Source: Stenotrophomonas daejeonensis (GTDB lineage Bacteria; Pseudomonadota; Gammaproteobacteria; Xanthomonadales; Xanthomonadaceae). Taken from it: a stretch of DNA of 37,662 nucleotides. The translations under genes were made by a program, and so were the position numbers. The notes under the pieces are model-generated. The model saw nothing but the letters and a program-made list of their open reading frames with translations. It did no database searches and was not told the origin of the DNA. This document shows, in pieces, positions 1-10,232 of this stretch (its first letter is position 1; every line of letters starts with the position of its first letter). The stretch spans positions 1 to 37,662 of the forward strand of contig NZ_LDJP01000054.1 in NCBI RefSeq assembly GCF_001431505.1, in the 5' to 3' direction.

Positions 1-38
1 AATGACAGTTGACTCCTACAAAAACAGCCCTGCAAGGT

Positions 39-773
39 TCAACGGGCCCCCGGCGCGAAACGCGCCACCAGGTCGTAGGCGTCGCCGAGGAACATCTGCC
101 GCACCCAGGTGATGGGCTGCTCGCCGAGCCAGGTCTGGCGGTCGATCACCAGGCAGGCGGTACCCACCGGCACCTGCAGCAGCGCCGCCTCGTCGGCATC
201 GGCGGCCACCGCGCTGATGCGGTGCTGGCCGCGCGTCCACGACACGTTCTGCAGCAGCCAGCTGCCCGGCGCGTGCCGCGAAAAATCCACGTCCAGCGTC
301 TCCGGCACCGCCTCCGGGTTGATCAACCGCCGCTCCAGCGCCAGCGGCCGGCCATCGGCCAGGTGCAGGCAGCGCATCGCCAGCAGCTTGTCCTTGCCGA
401 CCAGCCGCACCTCCTCGGCCACCTCGGCGCGCGCCTTGCGGTGCGCGCGCTCCAGCAGGCGGAAGCCATAGGCGTGGCCGCGCCCGCCCACCGCCAGCGC
501 GATGTCGGGGATCTCCAGCGCCACCTGCTCCAGGTGCGGCGACTGCCGCGCCACGAACGAACCGGCGCGGCGGCGGCGCTCGATCATGCCGCTCTCGGCC
601 AGCGCGGTGAGCACCTTGTTCACCGTCATCCGCGAGCAGCCGTACTGCGCCATCAGCTCGTGCTCGAACGGGATGCGGAAGCCCGGCATCCATTCGCCGC
701 TGAGGATGCGGCCTTCGATGTCGCCGCGGATGCGCTGGTTGAGGCTGGGCGCCTTCTTCCTGATCTTGTCCAC
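39..773 (-). CDS. hutC: HutC, GntR-family repressor of histidine utilisation
   Basis: DNA-binding repressor of the hut genes; in this family urocanate is the usual inducer. The 244-residue product has an N-terminal winged helix-turn-helix (about residues 8-75, including SRMTVNKVLTAL and the wing with RRRRAGSF) and a C-terminal UTRA ligand-binding domain (about 95-235). The length is normal for HutC. I chose the GTG at 773 because the family similarity begins there and no ATG lies nearby; a clear Shine-Dalgarno is missing. It begins 8 bases after the hutF stop, so the two genes are very probably one leftward transcript. The likely target is the palindrome at 2182-2193 between hutF and hutI, which would make the gene autoregulated. 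The family call is secure; the exact start is less so. Confidence 0.93.
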   Translation of the reverse strand: MDKIRKKAPSLNQRIRGDIEGRILSGEWMPGFRIPFEHELMAQYGCSRMTVNKVLTALAESGMIERRRRAGSFVARQSPHLEQVALEIPDIALAVGGRGHAYGFRLLERAHRKARAEVAEEVRLVGKDKLLAMRCLHLADGRPLALERRLINPEAVPETLDVDFSRHAPGSWLLQNVSWTRGQHRISAVAADADEAALLQVPVGTACLVIDRQTWLGEQPITWVRQMFLGDAYDLVARFAPGAR

Positions 774-781
774 GCGCGCGT

Positions 782-2152
782 TCAGCCCAGTATCCGTTGC
801 AGCGCCGCACGATAGCGCACGGCCACGGCGTCGCGGTGGACGTGGCGGCCATCGCGCACCCACTGCCGGCCATTGCGCCACACCGAGCGCACTGCGCCGC
901 CGCGCGCGGCGAATACCCAGCTGTCGAGCAGCGCATCGCCTTCGCGGCCATGCAGCGAGGGGTGCGATGTATCCAGTTCGACCAGGTCCGCCGGTGCGTC
1001 CACCGCCAAGCCGGCCTGCACGCCCAGCGCCTGCGCCGCGCCGGCCTGCGCCTGCTGGTACAGCCAGCGGCCGCTGGACAGCTCGCCCGGCGACACCACG
1101 TTGCGCCCGCGCAGGGCAAGGCGCTGGCCGTATTCGAGCAGCCGCAGTTCCTCGGCCGCGTCGATCAGCACGTTGGAATCGGAACCGACGCCGAAGCGCC
1201 CGCCCTGCCCCACGAACTCGCGCATCGGGAACAGGCCGTCGCCAAGGTTGGCCTCGGTGACCGGGCACAGGCCGGCCATCGCACCGCTGGCGGCAATGCC
1301 ATGCACTTCATCGGCTTCGAGATGGGTGGCGTGCACCAGGCACCAACGCTCGTCCACCGGCATGTTGCCCAGCAGCCATTGCACCGGGCGCTGCCCGCTC
1401 CACGCCAGGCAGGCGTCGACTTCGCGCACCTGCTCGGCGATGTGGATGTGGACCGGCCCGTCCACCAGTGCCGGCAGTGCCTGCAACTGCTGCGGCGTGC
1501 ACGCGCGCAGGCTGTGCGGGGCCAGCCCCAGCACCCCGTCCGGCGTGTCGCGCAGCGCCTGCCGGCAGCCGTCCAGCAGCGCGGCGAAACCTTCGACGTC
1601 GTGCAGGAAGCGGCGCTGCGCCGGCAGCGGTGCTGCGCCGCCGAAGTCGCTGTGGGCGTAGAACACCGGCAACAGGGTCAGCCCCAATCCGGTCGCGGCC
1701 GCGGCCGCGGCGATGCGGCCGGACATTTCGGCGTGGTCGGCGTAACGCCGGCCGTCCGGCGCGTGGTGCAGGTAATGGAATTCGCCGACACGGGTGAAGC
1801 CTGATTCCAGCATTTCCATGTAGGCCTGCTCGGCCACGGCCTGGAGGTCGTCCGGGGTCAGCCGGTCGAGGAAGCGGTACATCAGCTCGCGCCAGCTCCA
1901 GAAGCTGTCGCCCGAACGCCCGCCCACCTCGGTCAGCCCGGCCATCGCCCGCTGGAAGGCATGGCTGTGCAGGTTGCCCAGCCCCGGCACCACCACGCCC
2001 AGCGCCTGCGCATCGGCGCCGGCCGGCACGCCGGCCGCCACCGCGACGACCCGCCCGTCCGCGCAGTCGATGCGCACGTCGCGCGCCCAGCCCTGCGGCA
2101 GCAGGGCCTGCGCGGCATGGAAACGCTGCGGATTGGAAACTTCGTTCGCCAT
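782..2152 (-). CDS. hutF: HutF, formimidoylglutamate deiminase
   Basis: Hydrolyses N-formimino-L-glutamate to N-formyl-L-glutamate and ammonia, the fourth step of the five-step histidine route. It is a 456-residue amidohydrolase-superfamily protein of normal length. Visible metal-site signatures are LHSHAF (H62, H64), the HIHIAEQ strand, the VHATHLE segment and the VGSDSNV motif that supplies the catalytic aspartate. The ATG at 2152 has GGGAG nine bases upstream. The reading frame stays open far upstream into hutI on the opposite strand, but that extension is only a shadow of hutI. With hutG in the same cluster, the organism uses the HutF-HutG branch rather than direct formiminoglutamase. It is cotranscribed with hutC and faces away from hutI across the putative HutC operator. 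Confidence 0.96.
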   Translation of the reverse strand: MANEVSNPQRFHAAQALLPQGWARDVRIDCADGRVVAVAAGVPAGADAQALGVVVPGLGNLHSHAFQRAMAGLTEVGGRSGDSFWSWRELMYRFLDRLTPDDLQAVAEQAYMEMLESGFTRVGEFHYLHHAPDGRRYADHAEMSGRIAAAAAATGLGLTLLPVFYAHSDFGGAAPLPAQRRFLHDVEGFAALLDGCRQALRDTPDGVLGLAPHSLRACTPQQLQALPALVDGPVHIHIAEQVREVDACLAWSGQRPVQWLLGNMPVDERWCLVHATHLEADEVHGIAASGAMAGLCPVTEANLGDGLFPMREFVGQGGRFGVGSDSNVLIDAAEELRLLEYGQRLALRGRNVVSPGELSSGRWLYQQAQAGAAQALGVQAGLAVDAPADLVELDTSHPSLHGREGDALLDSWVFAARGGAVRSVWRNGRQWVRDGRHVHRDAVAVRYRAALQRILG

Positions 2153-2181
2153 CGCTGGACACTCCCGGTAGTCGCTGATTA

Positions 2182-2193
2182 TTGTATATACAA
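2182..2193. promoter_or_regulatory. Putative HutC operator between hutF and hutI
   Basis: TTGTATATACAA is a perfect 12-bp palindrome in the only 60-base gap between the divergent hutF and hutI starts. It is the most AT-rich spot in the cluster. It resembles the TTGTATATACAA-type core known for HutC in other proteobacteria (family knowledge). A TACAAT -10-like hexamer for hutF is embedded in it on the minus strand. One bound dimer could therefore repress both directions. Binding itself is inferred. Confidence 0.8.
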
Positions 2194-2212
2194 ATAGACG
2201 CGAGAGACGCGC

Positions 2213-3451
2213 ATGCACTGCGATACGGTCTGGCACAACGCCCACCTGATGACGCTCGACGACGCCAGCGGTGGGCTGGGCATCGTCCGCGACGGCATCG
2301 TCGCCGCGCGCGATGGCCGCATCCTGTACGCCGGCCCCGCTGCCGGCGCCCCCGCGTTCGACGCCGCGCAGCGCATCGACTGTGGCGGCCGCTGGATCGG
2401 CCCCGGCCTGATCGACTGCCACACCCACCTGGTCTACGCCGGCAACCGCGCCAACGAGTTCGAGCAGCGCCTGCAGGGCGTGAGCTACGCCGACATCGCC
2501 CGCGCCGGCGGCGGCATCGTCTCCACCGTGCGCGCTACCCGCGAAGCCGACGATGCGGCATTGCTGAAGGCCACCCTGCCCCGGCTGGACGCAATGCTGG
2601 CCGAGGGCGTCACCACCATCGAGATCAAGTCCGGCTACGGGCTGACGCTGGACGACGAGCGCAAGCAACTGCGCGTGGCGAAGCAATTGGCGCAGCTGCG
2701 CAAGGTCGAAATCGTCCCCACCTTCCTCGGCGCGCATGCGGTGCCGCCGGGGCGGCAGGCGCAGGAGTACATCGACGAAGTGTGCGGCACGATGATCCCG
2801 GCCGTCGCCACTGAAGGCCTTGCCGAAGCGGTGGATGTGTTCTGCGAGAACATCGCCTTCGCGCGCGAACAGGCCGCGCAGGTGTTCGCCGCCGCCCACG
2901 CGCACGGGCTGAAGATCAAGATCCACGCCGAGCAGCTGAGCAACCAGCACGGTGCCGAACTGGCCGCCCGGCATGGCGCGTTGTCGGCCGACCACATCGA
3001 GCATCTGGACGATGCCGGCGTGCTGGCGATGGCCGCCGCCGGCACCGTCGCCGTGCTGCTGCCCGGCGCGTACTACTTCACCCGCGACACCACCCCGCCG
3101 CCTTTGCAGAAGCTGCGCGAGGCCTGCGTGCCGCTGGCACTGGCCACCGACAGCAACCCAGGAACCTCGCCGCTGACCAGCCCGCTGCTGGCGATGAACA
3201 TGGCCGCCACCCTGTTCCGCATGACCGTGGACGAATGCATCGCCGGCTTCACCCGCGAAGCCGCGCGCGCGCTCGGCCGCTTCGATCGCATCGGCCGCCT
3301 GGTTGCCGGCATGGACTGCGACCTCGCCATCTGGGACATCGACGCCCCGGCCGACCTGGTCTACCGCATGGGCTTCAACCCGCTGCACGCGCGCGTGTTC
3401 CGCGGCCAACAAACACCCCCCGCATCCCCGCATTGCAATCCACTGGAGTAA
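2213..3451 (+). CDS. hutI: HutI, imidazolonepropionase
   Basis: Hydrolyses 4-imidazolone-5-propanoate to N-formimino-L-glutamate, the third step of histidine degradation. The 412-residue amidohydrolase has the HxH metal motif in [11 protein letters not shown] (H70, H72), the KIHAEQLS strand, the ADHIEHL segment and ATDSNPGT near the C-terminus. The length matches the family. The ATG at 2213 directly follows the hutF-hutI control region, with only a weak GAGAG ribosome site. The stop lies 4 bases before the hutH ATG, so hutI-hutH are transcribed together and probably translationally coupled. Repression by HutC through the adjacent palindrome is likely. Confidence 0.96.
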   Translation: MHCDTVWHNAHLMTLDDASGGLGIVRDGIVAARDGRILYAGPAAGAPAFDAAQRIDCGGRWIGPGLIDCHTHLVYAGNRANEFEQRLQGVSYADIARAGGGIVSTVRATREADDAALLKATLPRLDAMLAEGVTTIEIKSGYGLTLDDERKQLRVAKQLAQLRKVEIVPTFLGAHAVPPGRQAQEYIDEVCGTMIPAVATEGLAEAVDVFCENIAFAREQAAQVFAAAHAHGLKIKIHAEQLSNQHGAELAARHGALSADHIEHLDDAGVLAMAAAGTVAVLLPGAYYFTRDTTPPPLQKLREACVPLALATDSNPGTSPLTSPLLAMNMAATLFRMTVDECIAGFTREAARALGRFDRIGRLVAGMDCDLAIWDIDAPADLVYRMGFNPLHARVFRGQQTPPASPHCNPLE

Positions 3452-3455
3452 CCCG

Positions 3456-4991
3456 ATGAATTCCTCTCTCGTGCTTCGCCCCGGCCACGTCCCGCTGGCG
3501 CAATGGCGGCAGGTCTATCGCGGCGTCAACGTGCACCTGGACGAATCGGCGCAGGCCGCCGTGCTGCGCAGCGCGCAGGTGGTCGAAGCCATCGTCGCCA
3601 AGGGCGAACCGGTCTATGGCATCAACACCGGCTTCGGCAAGCTGGCCAGCGTGCGCATCGAGCGCGAAGACCTGGAAACCCTGCAACGCAACATCGTGCT
3701 GTCGCACGCGGCCGGCGTCGGCGAGCCGATGCCGGCCAACGTGGTGCGGCTGATGATGGCGCTCAAGCTCACCAGCCTTGCACAGGGCGCTTCCGGCATC
3801 CGTCCGCAGACGCTGGCGCTGCTCGAAGCGATGTTGCAGAAAGACATAGTGCCGGTGGTGCCGTGCCAGGGCTCGGTCGGCGCGTCCGGCGACCTCGCCC
3901 CGCTGTCGCACCTTGCCAGCGTGATGATCGGCGTCGGCGAGGCCTTCGTCGGCGGCGTGCGCATGCCGGCCGAGCAGGCATTCAATCAGGCCGGGCTGGA
4001 ACCGCTGGTACTGGGTGCGAAGGAAGGCCTGGCGCTGCTCAACGGCACCCAGTATTCCACCGCCTATGCGCTGGCCGGCCTGTTCGAAATCGAGACCGTG
4101 TTCCAGGCCGCGCTGGTCACCGGCGCGCTGTCGGTGGAAGCGGCCAAGGGTTCGGATACGCCGTTCGACCCGCGCATCCACGCGATTCGCGGCCAGCGCG
4201 GGCAGATCGCCACCGCCGCCGCGCTACGCACGCTGATGGCCGGCTCGGCCATCCGCGAATCGCACCGCGACAACGATGTGCGCGTGCAGGACCCGTACTG
4301 CCTGCGCTGCCAGCCGCAGGTGATGGGCGCGGCGTTCGACGTGATCCGCCAAGCGGCGACCACGCTGGAAATCGAGGCCAACGGCGTGTCCGACAACCCG
4401 CTGGTGTTCACCGACACCGGCGAAGCGCTGAGCGGCGGCAACTTCCACGCCGAGCCGGTGGCCTTCGCCGCCGACATGCTGGCGATGGCGATCTGCGAAA
4501 TCGGCTCGATCAGCGAGCGCCGCGTCGCGATGCTGGTCGACCCGGCGCTGTCCGGCCTGCCGGCGTTCCTGACCCCGAAGCCGGGCCTGAACTCCGGCTT
4601 CATGATCCCGCAGGTCACCGCCGCGGCGCTGGTGTCGGAGAACAAGCAGCGCGCCTACCCGGCCAGCGTCGATTCGATCCCGACCTCGGCCAACCAGGAA
4701 GACCACGTATCGATGGCCGCGCACGGCGCGCGCCGCCTGCTGGCGATGGCCGAGAACGCCGCCAACGTCATCGGCATCGAACTGCTGGCCGCTGCGCAGG
4801 GCTGCGACTTCCACGCCCCGCTGCGCTCCAGCGAGGCATTGGAAAAGGTGCGTGCCACCCTGCGCGCGCAGGTACCGACGCTGCAGGACGATCGCTATTT
4901 CCACCCGGACATGGTGATCGCCACCGGCCTCGTGCGCAGCGGTGCGCTGGCTGTTGGCCTGCATTCGGTGCTGCCGCAGGTGGAAATCTGA
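3456..4991 (+). CDS. hutH: HutH, histidine ammonia-lyase
   Basis: Deaminates L-histidine to trans-urocanate, the first step of the pathway. The 511-residue protein carries the [14 protein letters not shown] motif, whose Ala-Ser-Gly triad (A143-S144-G145) cyclises to the MIO cofactor in this family. [10 protein letters not shown] near residue 55 is the usual N-terminal active-site loop with its tyrosine. The start is the ATG at 3456, with GGAGT overlapping the end of hutI; the frame also opens upstream inside hutI, which I rejected. Length and motifs are typical. It is the second gene of hutIHGU and is separated from hutG by a 179-base gap containing a double-hairpin repeat. Confidence 0.97.
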   Translation: MNSSLVLRPGHVPLAQWRQVYRGVNVHLDESAQAAVLRSAQVVEAIVAKGEPVYGINTGFGKLASVRIEREDLETLQRNIVLSHAAGVGEPMPANVVRLMMALKLTSLAQGASGIRPQTLALLEAMLQKDIVPVVPCQGSVGASGDLAPLSHLASVMIGVGEAFVGGVRMPAEQAFNQAGLEPLVLGAKEGLALLNGTQYSTAYALAGLFEIETVFQAALVTGALSVEAAKGSDTPFDPRIHAIRGQRGQIATAAALRTLMAGSAIRESHRDNDVRVQDPYCLRCQPQVMGAAFDVIRQAATTLEIEANGVSDNPLVFTDTGEALSGGNFHAEPVAFAADMLAMAICEIGSISERRVAMLVDPALSGLPAFLTPKPGLNSGFMIPQVTAAALVSENKQRAYPASVDSIPTSANQEDHVSMAAHGARRLLAMAENAANVIGIELLAAAQGCDFHAPLRSSEALEKVRATLRAQVPTLQDDRYFHPDMVIATGLVRSGALAVGLHSVLPQVEI

Positions 4992-4994
4992 AAG

Positions 4995-5116
4995 CCCCTC
5001 TCCCACCGGGAGAGGGGTTGGGGTGAGGGGCGAACGGAGTCCAGATGGTTCAGCCATTACTGACTCCATCCACCCCTCATCCGCCCTACGGGCACCTTCT
5101 CCCGGTGGGAGAAGGG
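4995..5116. repeat. Paired-hairpin intergenic repeat between hutH and hutG
   Basis: Two strong hairpins face each other. At 4995-5017 a 10-bp stem CCCCTCTCCC/GGGAGAGGGG closes a 3-base ACC loop. At 5095-5115 a 9-bp stem CCTTCTCCC/GGGAGAAGG closes a GGT loop. The arms between them (GGGGTGAGGGG and CCCCTCATCC) also partly complement each other, so the whole block can fold into one long cruciform. It resembles dispersed intergenic repeats of Xanthomonadaceae. No T-tract follows either hairpin, so it is not an obvious terminator, but it could stabilise mRNA or reduce readthrough into hutG. Confidence 0.75.
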
Positions 5117-5170
5117 AAAAGCCATCACCTTCGCCACAACCTGCCGCTCCTGCCGAACATAGGTTTGCAG

Positions 5171-6012
5171 ATGACCCCGATTCCCGACTGGCTCCACCTC
5201 CACCAAGGCGACGCCCCGCTGATCGTCAGCTTCCCGCACACCGGCACCGACCTGCCCGGTGAACTGGCCGGCAATTTCGCCTCGCCTTGGCTGGCCCGGC
5301 GCGACGCCGACTGGTGGGTGCACGAGCTGTACGCCTTCGCCCGCGAACTCGGCGCCACCACCGTGCGCTCGACCCTGTCGCGTTCGGTGATCGACCTCAA
5401 CCGCGATCCCTCCGGCGTGTCGCTGTACCCCGGCCAGAACACCACCGGCCTGTGCCCGACCACCACCTTCGATAACCAGCCGCTGTATCGCACCGGCCAC
5501 GAACCGGACGAAGCCGAGATCGCGCGCCGCCGCGACACGTATTTCGCGCCCTACCACGCCGCGCTGGCCGAACAGATCGCACGCCTGCGCCAACGCCACG
5601 GCACCGTGGTGGTGTACGACGCGCACTCGATCCGCTCGCGCATCCCGCACCTGTTCGACGGCGAACTGCCGCAGTTCAACATCGGCACGGCGGGCCCATC
5701 GGGAGCCGGCGACACCTCCTGCGACAACGCATTGACCGACGTGGTCGAGAACCTGTGCGCCCTGAGCGGCTTGGGCCACGTGCGCAACGGCCGCTTCAAG
5801 GGCGGCTGGATCACCCGCCACTACAGCAACATCCCCGGCGGCGTGCACACCCTGCAGATGGAGCTGGCCTGCCGCGGCTACATGCACGAGCCGGCCACGG
5901 TCGACGAAAACAACTGGCCCACACCTTACGACCCAACCCACGCCACGCCGGTACGCGACACCCTGCAACAGGTACTGCGCGCCAGCCTAGATTTCGCCTC
6001 CCGGAGAGACTC

Positions 6013-6016
<4 letters not shown>
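5171..6016 (+). CDS. hutG: HutG, N-formylglutamate deformylase
   Basis: Releases formate from N-formyl-L-glutamate to give L-glutamate, the last step when HutF is present. The 281-residue N-formylglutamate amidohydrolase family protein shows [12 protein letters not shown] near the N-terminus, the central DAHSIRS motif and [12 protein letters not shown], all typical zinc- and substrate-site segments. I placed the start at the ATG at 5171 (AGG seven bases upstream). The open frame extends further upstream through the repeat, but family similarity begins only at this ATG. The stop overlaps the hutU start as ATGA (4 bases), indicating coupled translation. Confidence 0.94.
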
Positions 6017-7680
<1,664 letters not shown>

Positions 7681-7735
7681 TCCAGACAAGCCAATGGCTC
7701 TGCCTTTCGTGGAAGAGCGGTCGCGCCACATCAAG

Positions 7736-7760
7736 ATGGCCTTCTCCAGCGGAAGGCCAT
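7736..7760 (+). terminator. Hairpin downstream of hutU
   Basis: Perfect 9-bp stem ATGGCCTTC/GAAGGCCAT with a 7-base loop, followed by GTTGTTTCTG, a broken T-rich stretch. It lies 55 bases after the hutU stop and probably ends the hut transcript. The T-tract is imperfect, so termination may be partial. Confidence 0.6.
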
Positions 7761-7912
7761 GTTGTTTCTGAGTCACCGCTTGTGTGTAGGCATCGCGTAA
7801 CGCTCGTCACCGGCCACCACCAGCAGCAACAGTCCGCCTGCTCGGCCGCACCTTGCCGCCGGCAGCCACCTGGATTTCCCGGCATGCGAATGCCCCTTGC
7901 TCCTCGACGCCC

Positions 7913-8419
7913 ATGAACCTCTCTATCCGCAACGAGCAACCCAACGACGTGAACGCCATCGCCCGCCTCACCGAGGCCGCGTTCGCCAACGCACCGCACA
8001 CCAGCCATACCGAGCACTTCATCGTCGCCGCCCTGCGCAAGGCCGGGCAGCTGAGCGTTTCGCTGGTGGCGGTGGAAGGCGACGACCTCGTGGGCCATGT
8101 CGCGGTATCGCCGGTGACGCTGTCCTCCGGCGACGCTGGTTGGCACGGACTAGGCCCGATCTCGGTGCGCCCGGACCGGCAAGGCCGCGGCATCGGCTCG
8201 GCGTTGATGCTCGAAGCCATCGAACGGCTCAATGCGATGGACAGTTCCGGTTGCGTGCTGTTGGGTGATCCGGGCTACTACGCACGCTTTGGATTCAGGG
8301 CATGCGAGCAATTGGTGCTGCCCGGAGTGCCTGCGGAATATTTCCAGGCGTTGCCTCTGGCTGACGGAATCCCCGCCGCTGAAGTCAGCTACCACGCTGC
8401 ATTCGAGGCGAATGCCTGA
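7913..8419 (+). CDS. GNAT-family N-acetyltransferase (YhbS-like)
   Basis: Predicted acetyl-CoA-dependent N-acetyltransferase of 168 residues, one GNAT domain. The acetyl-CoA loop is visible as ISVRPDRQGRGIGSALM (motif A, around residues 82-98), followed by the GDPGYYARFGF segment typical of the YhbS subgroup. The acceptor substrate cannot be told from sequence. I chose the ATG at 7913 because the conserved first strand (LSIRNEQPNDV) starts immediately after it. The frame continues upstream, but that part is low-complexity intergenic sequence. No good ribosome site is visible. It is separated from hutU by the hairpin at 7736 and is probably not part of the hut operon. Confidence 0.85.
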   Translation: MNLSIRNEQPNDVNAIARLTEAAFANAPHTSHTEHFIVAALRKAGQLSVSLVAVEGDDLVGHVAVSPVTLSSGDAGWHGLGPISVRPDRQGRGIGSALMLEAIERLNAMDSSGCVLLGDPGYYARFGFRACEQLVLPGVPAEYFQALPLADGIPAAEVSYHAAFEANA

Positions 8420-8549
8420 CGGGGTTCGCCACTGTGCCAGGCGGGCTCATGGCCGGCTTTCGCCACGAACGGAATGGACCCGCGCAGGAATCAAGCTGAC
8501 CAGCCGCGGTACTGCCTCGCATACCCAAGGTGATACTTCGACGCACGCT

Positions 8550-9344
8550 TCAATGGTGGGCGCGTCCGGCGCGTCTTCCACCATTTCCTTGCGCAGCCGG
8601 GCGGCTTTGCACGAACTCCGGGAAGGTCTCGGCCAGCGGCGCCTTGTCCGGCAGGATGTAGAAAACCCCGCCCCGCTCGAACGTCTGGCGGACGACCTGC
8701 TCGTAGAACCCGGGCGAGACATTGATGCAGCCATGCGTGATGCGATTGTCGTCCGGCGAGGGCGATGCCAGACGCTCGGGGCGCCTCTCGGCAGGGACAC
8801 CGGTAGCGGTAGGGTGGATGGAGACCGCGGAATCGTAGTCCACCCACAGCACGCGCCCGGCATCTATCGACGGGCCGAAACCGCCCACGAAGCGACCCGC
8901 AGGCGTCGTGCGATCCCGCCCCGGAATCTCGCGAAGCGCCAGACCGGCGACGCCGGGGGCGATGTGATCGCCCGTCGCCGAGCCGAACAGCGCAGGCGCC
9001 GCGCCGCGAAGCCGGCCGTCGCCACCGAACACCAGGATCTGTGCAGCGGCCTTGTCCATGATCGCGAAGGGATAACCTTCGCTGTCCCGGGTTGCGACAA
9101 CCCAACCCGCAAGTTCGATCACCGTGTCGGACACGTCCTGGTCCTGCGGAAGCTGATCGACGGCGGCTACCGGCTGCGCGGCGGCATCCTCGGCGCTGGC
9201 CACGCCGATGCTCGCGCACGCCAGCGCCAGTGCCAGCGCACCATGAACGGCCCGGACTGCAGCATGTCTGTAGGTACGGATGGGAGACTCCTTCGAAACG
9301 GAAGACTGCGTGACGAAGGGAAACCAGTGGCCCGCAAAGGCCAC
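8550..9344 (-). CDS. Exported L,D-transpeptidase (YkuD-type catalytic domain)
   Basis: Predicted periplasmic L,D-transpeptidase or murein-linked enzyme. The catalytic signature THGCINV is present (Cys206 counted from the GTG, about 185 from the alternative start), preceded by the SIHPT histidine strand. A signal peptide with the hydrophobic core GALALALACASIG and cleavage after VASA is clear. The only canonical start in frame is GTG at 9344, which leaves an odd 21-residue leader before the signal peptide. A textbook AAGGAG stands 6 bases before an ATC codon at 9281, and a protein beginning there would have a normal signal peptide (243 residues). An in-frame TGA lies just upstream of the GTG. 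The real start is therefore uncertain; the function call is firm at domain level. Confidence 0.85.
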   Translation of the reverse strand: MAFAGHWFPFVTQSSVSKESPIRTYRHAAVRAVHGALALALACASIGVASAEDAAAQPVAAVDQLPQDQDVSDTVIELAGWVVATRDSEGYPFAIMDKAAAQILVFGGDGRLRGAAPALFGSATGDHIAPGVAGLALREIPGRDRTTPAGRFVGGFGPSIDAGRVLWVDYDSAVSIHPTATGVPAERRPERLASPSPDDNRITHGCINVSPGFYEQVVRQTFERGGVFYILPDKAPLAETFPEFVQSRPAAQGNGGRRAGRAHH

Positions 9345-9388
9345 CGGGTTCCCGATTCAGGAATTCATCACGAATCGTGCAAGAGCGA

Positions 9389-9658
9389 CTAGCCGCGCGC
9401 CGCGCGGCGGGGCGCCGTTTCGAGCTGCTGGACGCGACCTTCGATCTGATCCAGGCGCTGGTTGGCCCGCTGCGCGGACTGGTTGGCGGATTCGGCGCTC
9501 TGGGCCGCGCCCTGCACCTTCGCGTCGAGCTGGTCGAGGCGGGTGTTGATGTTGGCGAACTCGTTCTTGTAGGTCGCGCAGGCGCCAAGGCCGAGCGTTG
9601 CGACGAGTGCGACACCCAGCATGCCGGCGCTCTTGAGATGTTGTCGGGTCATGAACAT
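9389..9658 (-). CDS. Small Lpp-like alanine-zipper outer-membrane lipoprotein
   Basis: An 89-residue (or 87 from the second ATG at 9652) lipoprotein. A lipoprotein signal peptide ends in the lipobox LGAC. The mature part is a single amphipathic helix with heptads rich in Ala and Leu (about residues 35-75), ending in an Arg-rich tail. This build matches Lpp/OprI-type trimeric coiled-coil lipoproteins, although the C-terminal lysine that links Lpp to peptidoglycan is absent and the end is RAARG. AGGAG precedes the first ATG by 4 bases and the second by 10. It sits upstream of the L,D-transpeptidase on the same strand. Because some L,D-transpeptidases anchor Lpp to murein, a link is tempting but not shown. 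Confidence 0.8.
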   Translation of the reverse strand: MFMTRQHLKSAGMLGVALVATLGLGACATYKNEFANINTRLDQLDAKVQGAAQSAESANQSAQRANQRLDQIEGRVQQLETAPRRAARG

Positions 9659-10232
9659 TCCACTCCTGCTTGGTCGGGGGAGCTTGGAATATAGCGGCCT
9701 TTTCACAGAAGCAATGACCACGGCTTCAGCTGATGTTGGTACACGTGGATGGACTGTGAAGATGCGAAAACATGCTGAAATCATGCTTCCAATCCGGCAA
9801 TTCACCGTGCAATGCGCAGATTCCCGACACGCCATCGCGAACCTGTCTGAGGCGATTGCGGGCGATGAAAGACCGGTATTCGGCATCGACCGCTCCCCCT
9901 GCCCCAAGTGCCGGCAGTACAACGGCAGAGGTTGTCGTCAGCATGTCTCCCAGGACGCGATGTCCAACGCGCACATCGCATCCCTTGCGAATTGTTGGGC
10001 CCGCGGTACGACGTTCGGTCCCGGCGCGCATCCAGGCGAACGGACGACTGCCCGCAACCACTTTCATCCTTCGCGGGATGTTCCCCGCGGACCAACACCT
10101 GCTTGCGCAGGGCAGCGCAGCACGGGATCAGTTGTTCCGTCAGTGCGCTCATCGGCGCTCCGTATCAGAGAACCAACGCCTCGCTGCCGCCAAGCCATCC
10201 ACACGCATGTCCTGTCCGGGCTGCATCCGGCA
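9659..10232. other. 574-base stretch without a convincing gene
   Basis: No frame here gives a recognisable protein. Two overlapping leftward frames (9726-10067 and 9802-10152) are open for about 115 codons, but their products are unusually Cys- and Arg-rich and I recognise no family. The base composition is lower in GC than in the flanking genes, and codon third positions show no clear GC bias. It may hold a decayed gene downstream of the ferric-reductase-like gene, or only regulatory sequence for the small lipoprotein. I see no hairpin terminator or tRNA in it. Confidence 0.4.

Noticed and set aside
2153..3433. N-terminal extension of the hutF frame to 883 codons
   Set aside because: The extension is antisense to hutI; family similarity and a ribosome site begin at 2152.
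4995..5017. Rho-independent terminator after hutH
   Set aside because: No T-tract follows and hutG-hutU are needed for the same pathway; it is better read as part of the intergenic repeat.
5045..5170. 42-codon upstream extension of hutG
   Set aside because: It runs through the hairpin repeat; N-formylglutamate amidohydrolase similarity starts at the ATG at 5171.
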